Source: Candidatus Omnitrophota bacterium (GTDB taxonomy: Bacteria > Omnitrophota > 4484-213). From it: 5,425 bases of DNA. This document shows, in pieces, positions 4,681 through 5,425 of this stretch (position 1 is its first letter; each line of letters starts with the position of its first letter). The notes below the pieces were generated by a model. The model was not told the DNA's origin. It worked only from the letters and a program-made list of their open reading frames with translations, and did no database searches. The position numbers and the translations under genes are program-made. Location: contig DAOWIN010000072.1 in assembly GCA_030640885.1 (NCBI GenBank), positions 1 to 5,425 on the forward strand. Direction: 5' to 3'.

Positions 4681-5425
4681 TTATGAGAACGACTCATCTC
4701 TTTTTCTTTCGCCGCCTGAATTTCCTTTGCTACTTCAAAAGGGGTTTTCTCGCCAATAATGATTGACTGAATTCCCTTATCAAAGGTTTCAACGACTATG
4801 GGTTTTTCTGAAACAACCCAAATATTAGGATGGGTTGTGTTGTCCATATCATCGGCAAACTGCTGCAAAATGGAAGAAATATCGCTTAAACTATTTTTAT
4901 TAGCCGGCAGATTATTTGTTTCTTTGCAAAGTAATACCTGCTGTTTCTTTTGAGTCAGCCACTTTAAAAACTCAATTGCCTCCTCTTTTTGTGAAGATTT
5001 AGCATTAGCCATAAAAGAAGAACCTGCTGCTCCCCAAATAACCATTGGATTTTGTGAAGAAACAGCCGGCGGCAGCATCGCTGCATAATTAAGATTAGGA
5101 TTCATCCCTTGATATACATTGACGCACCAAGAACCGTTAAAAGCAAAGGCGGCTTTCTGATTGGCAAACATCTGCTCAGCAGTTTTATTCACCATCGTAA
5201 CTATTCCTTTAGCTAAAATCTTTTTTTCGCTCATCTCCTTAAACAGATTTAAAACCTTAATCCAATCCGAATCAGTATAACTAACTTCGCCTCTAATGGT
5301 CGCCATCACCTTTTCTTCGCCCATTATATTAAAGGCATAATTGCTTGCCAAACAATCAATCATCCAAATCTCTCCCCAACCACTAACTAAACCAGCAACC
5401 CCTGTTTTTTGTTTTATCTGTTTGA
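4677..5425 (-). CDS. ABC transporter extracellular sugar-binding protein (C-terminal part)
   Basis: The frame is open to the right edge of the window, so the N-terminus and any signal peptide or lipobox lie outside; 248 complete codons are visible. The fragment resembles the C-terminal half of family 1 solute-binding proteins. Motifs include Glu-Gln-Met-Phe-Ala-Asn-Gln-Lys-Ala-Ala-Phe with Phe-Asn-Gly-Ser-Trp shortly after, and Ala-Ala-Gly-Ser-Ser-Phe leading to Glu-Ala-Ile-Glu-Phe-Leu-Lys-Trp-Leu. Such proteins capture sugars outside the membrane and deliver them to the MalF/MalG pair, here encoded immediately downstream with a 4-base overlap. The ATG at 5363 is internal: coding-like sequence continues upstream of it. 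Aromatic residues in the visible part (such as the Gly-Ser-Trp) fit sugar stacking, but the ligand is unknown. Confidence 0.9.
   Translation of the reverse strand, partial: KQIKQKTGVAGLVSGWGEIWMIDCLASNYAFNIMGEEKVMATIRGEVSYTDSDWIKVLNLFKEMSEKKILAKGIVTMVNKTAEQMFANQKAAFAFNGSWCVNVYQGMNPNLNYAAMLPPAVSSQNPMVIWGAAGSSFMANAKSSQKEEAIEFLKWLTQKKQQVLLCKETNNLPANKNSLSDISSILQQFADDMDNTTHPNIWVVSEKPIVVETFDKGIQSIIIGEKTPFEVAKEIQAAKEKEMSRSHK

Overview
The window is AT-rich bacterial DNA with every supportable gene on the minus strand, so the biological reading order runs from high to low coordinates. It looks like the middle and end of a carbohydrate-uptake operon: a solute-binding protein (5' end outside the window), two MalF/MalG-type permeases, then a large exported protein joining TPR-like helices to a GH2-like glycosidase barrel. 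At the left edge lie the ribosome-binding site and first codons of a further minus-strand gene. No transport ATPase is present; one would have to be encoded elsewhere.

Layout in transcription order: binding protein 5425-4677; MalF-like permease 4680-3769, sharing an ATGA stop/start overlap with it; a 218-base gap filled with 7-base-period repeats in inverted orientation; MalG-like permease 3550-2687; ATGA overlap into the TPR/GH2-like protein 2690-327; a repeat-rich noncoding stretch 326-15; start of the next gene at 14. A plausible scheme is that the exported glycosidase trims a glycan outside the cytoplasm and the ABC importer brings in the released sugar. The substrate cannot be read from the sequence.

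Two things stand out. First, the TPR/GH2-like gene is open over 787 codons except for one in-frame TAG at codon 72; the protein similarity continues on both sides in the same frame, so this is a point nonsense change, a recoded codon or a base error. Second, the window is littered with short arrays whose unit sequence differs from place to place but whose period is always 7 bases. They occur between genes, inside coding sequence, and even in the codons for the n-region of a signal peptide. There are also compact palindromes with 5-7-base arms around a 3-base loop, and a perfect 51-base direct repeat.

Organism: the architecture of the TPR/GH2-like protein and the abundance of period-7 repeats remind me of uncultivated Omnitrophota and related candidate phyla. 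This is recollection, not a search result, and no marker gene in the window settles it.
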